Virus record (IMG/VR): IMGVR_UViG_3300010297_000042
Location: 1 to 31,831 of that record
Origin: a virus
Length of the DNA stretch: 31,831 bases
Strand: one strand, 5' to 3'
Positions 30,151-31,831 of the stretch are shown here, piece after piece. Made by a program: the position numbers and the translations under genes. Each line of letters begins with the position of its first letter. Position 1 is the first letter of the stretch. The notes beneath the pieces are model-generated. The model ran no database searches and was not told where the DNA came from. It was given only the letters and a program-made list of their open reading frames with translations.

Positions 30151-30315
30151 TCAATACTCCTTGGTAATTTTAGTCTCAAGATCTTGTGGTCTTGGAAAAC
30201 CCGTCTGATAATACTCTACCGACAGGTCCTCCATCATATCAAAGTATTCCTCCTCCGTCAAGTCCGTATATAAAACTTTGTTGTTTTGGAGAATTGTATA
30301 CCTTTCTGTCATCAT
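30151..30315 (-). CDS. Small acidic cyanophage protein, 54 aa
   Basis: From the ATG at 30315 the product reads MMTERYTILQNNKVLYTDLT, then EEEYFDMMEDLSVEYYQTGF and PRPQDLETKITKEY. The frame is open upstream to 30468, but that part lies inside the glycosyltransferase gene and is a shadow. The start at 30315 follows the glycosyltransferase TGA (30317-30319) by one base and has AAGAG nine bases upstream; the second ATG at 30312 is also possible. The TEEEYFDxMEDL(S/A)xE(Y/F)YQTG pattern is familiar from cyanomyoviruses. No function is known to me. It ends two bases before the start region of the 44-aa gene and supplies that gene's ribosome-binding site. Confidence 0.75.
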   Translation of the reverse strand: MMTERYTILQNNKVLYTDLTEEEYFDMMEDLSVEYYQTGFPRPQDLETKITKEY

Positions 30316-30316
30316 A

Positions 30317-31075
30317 TCAAATAACTCTTGATTTTTCGTGACCAACGCGGACGCGAGGATCACACCAAATGTCAAAACCTGCTTCCTTTGCATCCAGACA
30401 GAATGATACATCCTCTCCACACATATCCTGAACCTGTCCCGATTCAAAGACTTGCATCTTGGGTGCAAACCATGGATACTTCATCTCTGGATGTTCAAAG
30501 ACACCTTTCTTGATTAGAAGCCATCCGAAACCTGTATAATCAACCGTGAATGGTTTACGACGCTTGGTAATAGTATCACCAGTTTCATGATTCATGACTC
30601 CACCATTGTTACGGAAATCATCCTCCTCTAACCAGTGTGCAACAGAAGTTGTTCGACCATCTTCCGTCATATACCAACCAGCTGCAATATCCTTGTCCAT
30701 CAATACCAACTGATAAAACTTCTCAGTATTGAAAACAATGTCACTATCAATCCACAACTGATAATCGTAATTCAACTTGCCGTCCCATGGAAGTTGATCA
30801 GGTCCTCGCAGTACATTCGCACCTAGACATTTGCATCTTGCAAAATTCACCATCGATGAATAATCTTGCGAGATTTGAATACTTGCACCTGCCTGAACAA
30901 TGTCAAAACACAGTTGCACAAAACTTTTCAGATATGCATATGAAACACCTCTGCCAGGAAGACAAAAAACAATTGACTTGCCTTTGATCATCTCTTTTGC
31001 CAAATCATAGTCCCACTCTGGGGCGCTTTGAGATGGTGTGGGTGCTTTTGCTTTTACGGTAAATCCTTTAGCCAT
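30317..31075 (-). CDS. GT-A type glycosyltransferase-like protein
   Basis: The 252-aa product carries the signs of a GT-A fold nucleotide-sugar transferase: an N-terminal KSIVFCLPGRGVSYAYLKSF strand-loop-helix, a DxD-type metal motif in YQLWIDSDIVF (residues about 109-119), TVDYTGFGWLLIKKGVF, and a GEDVSFCLDAKEAGFDIW acceptor/catalytic block followed by DPRVRVGHEK. Such proteins transfer a sugar to a protein, DNA or envelope glycan; the acceptor cannot be told from sequence. The N-terminal 25 residues are Pro/Ala-rich and variable. A strong sigma70-like promoter ends about 20 nt upstream. It heads a run of small non-virion genes and is less AT-rich than the late genes. Proteins of this type occur in cyanomyoviruses. 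Confidence 0.8.
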   Translation of the reverse strand: MAKGFTVKAKAPTPSQSAPEWDYDLAKEMIKGKSIVFCLPGRGVSYAYLKSFVQLCFDIVQAGASIQISQDYSSMVNFARCKCLGANVLRGPDQLPWDGKLNYDYQLWIDSDIVFNTEKFYQLVLMDKDIAAGWYMTEDGRTTSVAHWLEEDDFRNNGGVMNHETGDTITKRRKPFTVDYTGFGWLLIKKGVFEHPEMKYPWFAPKMQVFESGQVQDMCGEDVSFCLDAKEAGFDIWCDPRVRVGHEKSRVI

Positions 31076-31097
31076 AATAGAGTGTAATTACTTCATT

Positions 31098-31126
31098 ATC
31101 ATACAGTATTATCTAGGTGAGGTCAA
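31098..31126 (-). promoter_or_regulatory. Sigma70-like promoter for the glycosyltransferase gene
   Basis: On the minus strand TTGACC (31121-31126) and TATGAT (31098-31103) are separated by exactly 17 bases; each hexamer is 5/6 to consensus. The predicted start is near 31091, about 15 nt before the ATG at 31075. The -35 element overlaps the stop of the AbrB-like gene. This points to host RNA polymerase use (early or middle expression), unlike the TATAAATA late promoters of the virion genes. Confidence 0.65.
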
Positions 31127-31323
31127 TCCCCCCCATCTTTCACTTCGGTTATCACTATACAGTCTCCATCAACCTCCATATTTAACTGGGTGCCCTCGTA
31201 CCATCCAAAATCATTCAGTATCCACTCTGGAATCGTTACATAATACTCCCCAGTTATGGGATCAACTTCTATAGTCGTAAAATTTTCCTCCGGATTTTTT
31301 TGCATTTCTCTGTTTTCGTTCAT
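31123..31323 (-). CDS. AbrB/MazE-like small protein
   Basis: The 66-aa product has the pattern TTIEVDPITGEYYVTIPEWI, then LNDFGWYEGTQLNMEVDGDC and IVITEV. This is the swapped-hairpin AbrB/SpoVT layout: strand, IP box, helix with a W-x-E-GT turn, then two strands. Family members are transcription regulators or antitoxins. No toxin partner is adjacent: the next gene is a glycosyltransferase and the previous one an unrecognised short gene. The ATG at 31323 has no Shine-Dalgarno sequence and is directly preceded by TATATAAAATCA. A second ATG at 31305 is an alternative. I recall similar short proteins in cyanophages. Confidence 0.7.
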   Translation of the reverse strand: MNENREMQKNPEENFTTIEVDPITGEYYVTIPEWILNDFGWYEGTQLNMEVDGDCIVITEVKDGGD

Positions 31324-31335
31324 TGATTTTATATA
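31321..31335. repeat. Direct repeat copy 1 (start region of AbrB-like gene)
   Basis: CATTGATTTTATATA matches the copy at 31389-31403 in 14 of 15 bases. On the minus strand it reads TATATAAAATCAATG and includes the start codon of the AbrB-like gene. Confidence 0.8.
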
Positions 31336-31388
31336 TGTGTGTGAAGAATTTAGAGGTCGATCGTAACACTTTGTAGACTAGGGGGACC

Positions 31389-31403
31389 CATGGATTTTAT
31401 ATA
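31389..31403. repeat. Direct repeat copy 2, at the edge of the GC-rich block
   Basis: CATGGATTTTATATA repeats 31321-31335 with one mismatch. On the minus strand it reads TATATAAAATCCATG and would start a reading frame of only 13 codons. GC-rich sequence begins immediately to its right. Confidence 0.8.
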
Positions 31404-31406
31404 CAC

Positions 31407-31440
31407 GGCGGCGACCGCCCCCATGGGGGGACGGCGGGGC
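31407..31440. repeat. GC-rich inverted repeats, including a C5-AT-G5 palindrome
   Basis: CCCCCATGGGGG at 31418-31429 is a perfect 12-bp palindrome. GGCGG-CGA-CCGCC at 31407-31419 forms a second, overlapping hairpin. No T-run follows on either strand, so a standard intrinsic terminator is not supported. The surrounding 31324-31466 holds no gene. Confidence 0.6.
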
Positions 31441-31466
31441 ACTGCTGATTCACGAACGAATGGCGG

Positions 31467-31643
31467 TCACTCAAAGCAGGGGATCTTAGCGACTGCCTCA
31501 TCATGGAAGGTCTCAGCGAACACCCCAGCAATGAGCGCGGCGCTGTGTACCTGACCCTGCATGGTGTTGCTGCTGACCCACCCCTGCTGGCGAGTGCTGA
31601 TGTCAGAGGCAAGGCGGAAGCAGGTGGGGTGGCGCTTGGTCAT
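31467..31643 (-). CDS. Short protein of unknown function in GC-rich block, 58 aa
   Basis: From the ATG at 31643 the product reads MTKRHPTCFRLASDISTRQQ, then GWVSSNTMQGQVHSAALIAG and VFAETFHDEAVAKIPCFE. Third codon positions are mostly G or C, as expected for real coding in GC-rich DNA and unlike the phage genes to the left. A GTG at 31676 would extend it to 69 aa, but the intervening TGCTACAAT resembles an extended -10 element, which favours the inner ATG. I do not recognise the family. It follows the partial gene on its right by 36 nt. Confidence 0.5.
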   Translation of the reverse strand: MTKRHPTCFRLASDISTRQQGWVSSNTMQGQVHSAALIAGVFAETFHDEAVAKIPCFE

Positions 31644-31666
31644 GGGTCGGTGTCGGTTGCTTTGGA

Positions 31667-31675
31667 ATTGTAGCA
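31667..31675 (-). promoter_or_regulatory. Possible extended -10 promoter element
   Basis: The minus strand has TGCTACAAT, an extended -10 (TG-N-TACAAT), 23 nt before the ATG at 31643. No convincing -35 lies at 16-18 nt. It may serve the 58-aa gene. Confidence 0.3.
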
Positions 31676-31679
31676 CGAA

Positions 31680-31831
31680 TCAGAAGGCGATGGGGTCAGC
31701 AGTCGGGGCATTGATTTCGGCAAAGTGCTGGGCGCAATCCTCAATGCCCTGGGTTTCCATATCGGTGGCGATGGTGTCCAGGATTGCCAGGAGTTGGGTG
31801 CCATCGGCGGCACGGTTCAGGAGGGAGGTTG
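31680..31831 (-). CDS. Unrecognised protein in GC-rich block, partial (N-terminus beyond right edge)
   Basis: The minus strand is open from the right edge to a TGA at 31680-31682, giving 49 residues: TSLLNRAADGTQLLAILDTI, then ATDMETQGIEDCAQHFAEIN and APTADPIAF. The other two frames on this strand are closed early. Codon third positions are GC-rich. The alanine/leucine-rich helical composition is protein-like, but no family is recognised. It is oriented like the rest of the window. Confidence 0.5.
   Translation of the reverse strand, partial: TSLLNRAADGTQLLAILDTIATDMETQGIEDCAQHFAEINAPTADPIAF

Noticed and set aside
30316-30468. Upstream extension of the 54-aa gene to give a 105-aa protein
   Set aside because: The extension lies in another frame of the glycosyltransferase's conserved GED block, and a Shine-Dalgarno-supported ATG exists at 30315.
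31123-31323. AbrB-like gene as antitoxin of a toxin-antitoxin pair
   Set aside because: Neither neighbour looks like a toxin; the glycosyltransferase is too large and unrelated, and the right-hand gene is separated by 140 bp.
31407-31440. GC hairpins as an intrinsic terminator for the right-end genes
   Set aside because: No T-run follows on either strand, and two mutually exclusive stems compete for the same bases.
31397-31612. 71-aa minus-strand reading frame in the GC-rich block
   Set aside because: It overlaps the 58-aa frame in another phase, has Ser/Arg/Pro-rich shadow composition, and GC-rich DNA favours long spurious frames.

Overview
The window is a 31.8 kb piece of a T4-like cyanomyovirus genome (a contractile-tailed phage of Synechococcus/Prochlorococcus type). 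This rests on recognisable T4-family baseplate, neck and terminase proteins (gp25, gp6, a gp7-like protein, gp8, gp13, gp14, gp15, gp16) in T4 order, together with small proteins typical of cyanomyoviruses and late promoters of the T4 TATAAATA type. All credible genes are on the minus strand, so the transcribed order runs from the right edge to the left edge. No tRNA, CRISPR array, integrase or insertion sequence was seen.

Layout in transcription order. (1) 31831-31404 is a GC-rich block (about 62% G+C in two hand-counted 60-base lines) with two short unrecognised genes. It is unlike the AT-rich phage DNA and begins at a short direct repeat and a C5ATG5 palindrome. (2) 31323-29065 carries small accessory or non-virion genes: an AbrB-like protein, a GT-A type glycosyltransferase behind a good sigma70-like promoter, two very small proteins of 54 and 44 aa, a conserved 222-aa cyanophage protein and a 72-aa protein. 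(3) Late unit 1, promoter at 29056-29063: gp25, gp6 and an 11.5 kb gene for a 3851-aa baseplate protein whose N-terminus resembles the C-terminal part of T4 gp7. (4) Late unit 2, promoter at 15162-15169: gp8, a 2365-aa DUF4815-type structural protein and a 65-aa coiled-coil protein. (5) Late unit 3, promoter at 6291-6298: a 113-aa beta protein, a 228-aa fibre/whisker-like protein, gp13, an enlarged gp14 with a LamG-like insertion, gp15, gp16 and a partial structural/prohead-type gene that runs off the left edge.

The genes fit together as the baseplate-wedge, neck and packaging module. gp25, gp6, gp7 and gp8 build the wedge. The DUF4815 protein and the two small beta proteins lie where T4 has gp9-gp12 and fibritin. 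gp13, gp14 and gp15 close the neck and tail top, and gp16 starts DNA packaging. The most notable feature is that four of these proteins (the gp7-like giant, the DUF4815 protein, gp8 and gp14) share the same families of short beta-rich modules inserted into or added onto the T4-like cores. The least-explained parts are the GC-rich right end and the partial left-edge protein, which has an EF-hand-type loop and several candidate prohead-protease sites.
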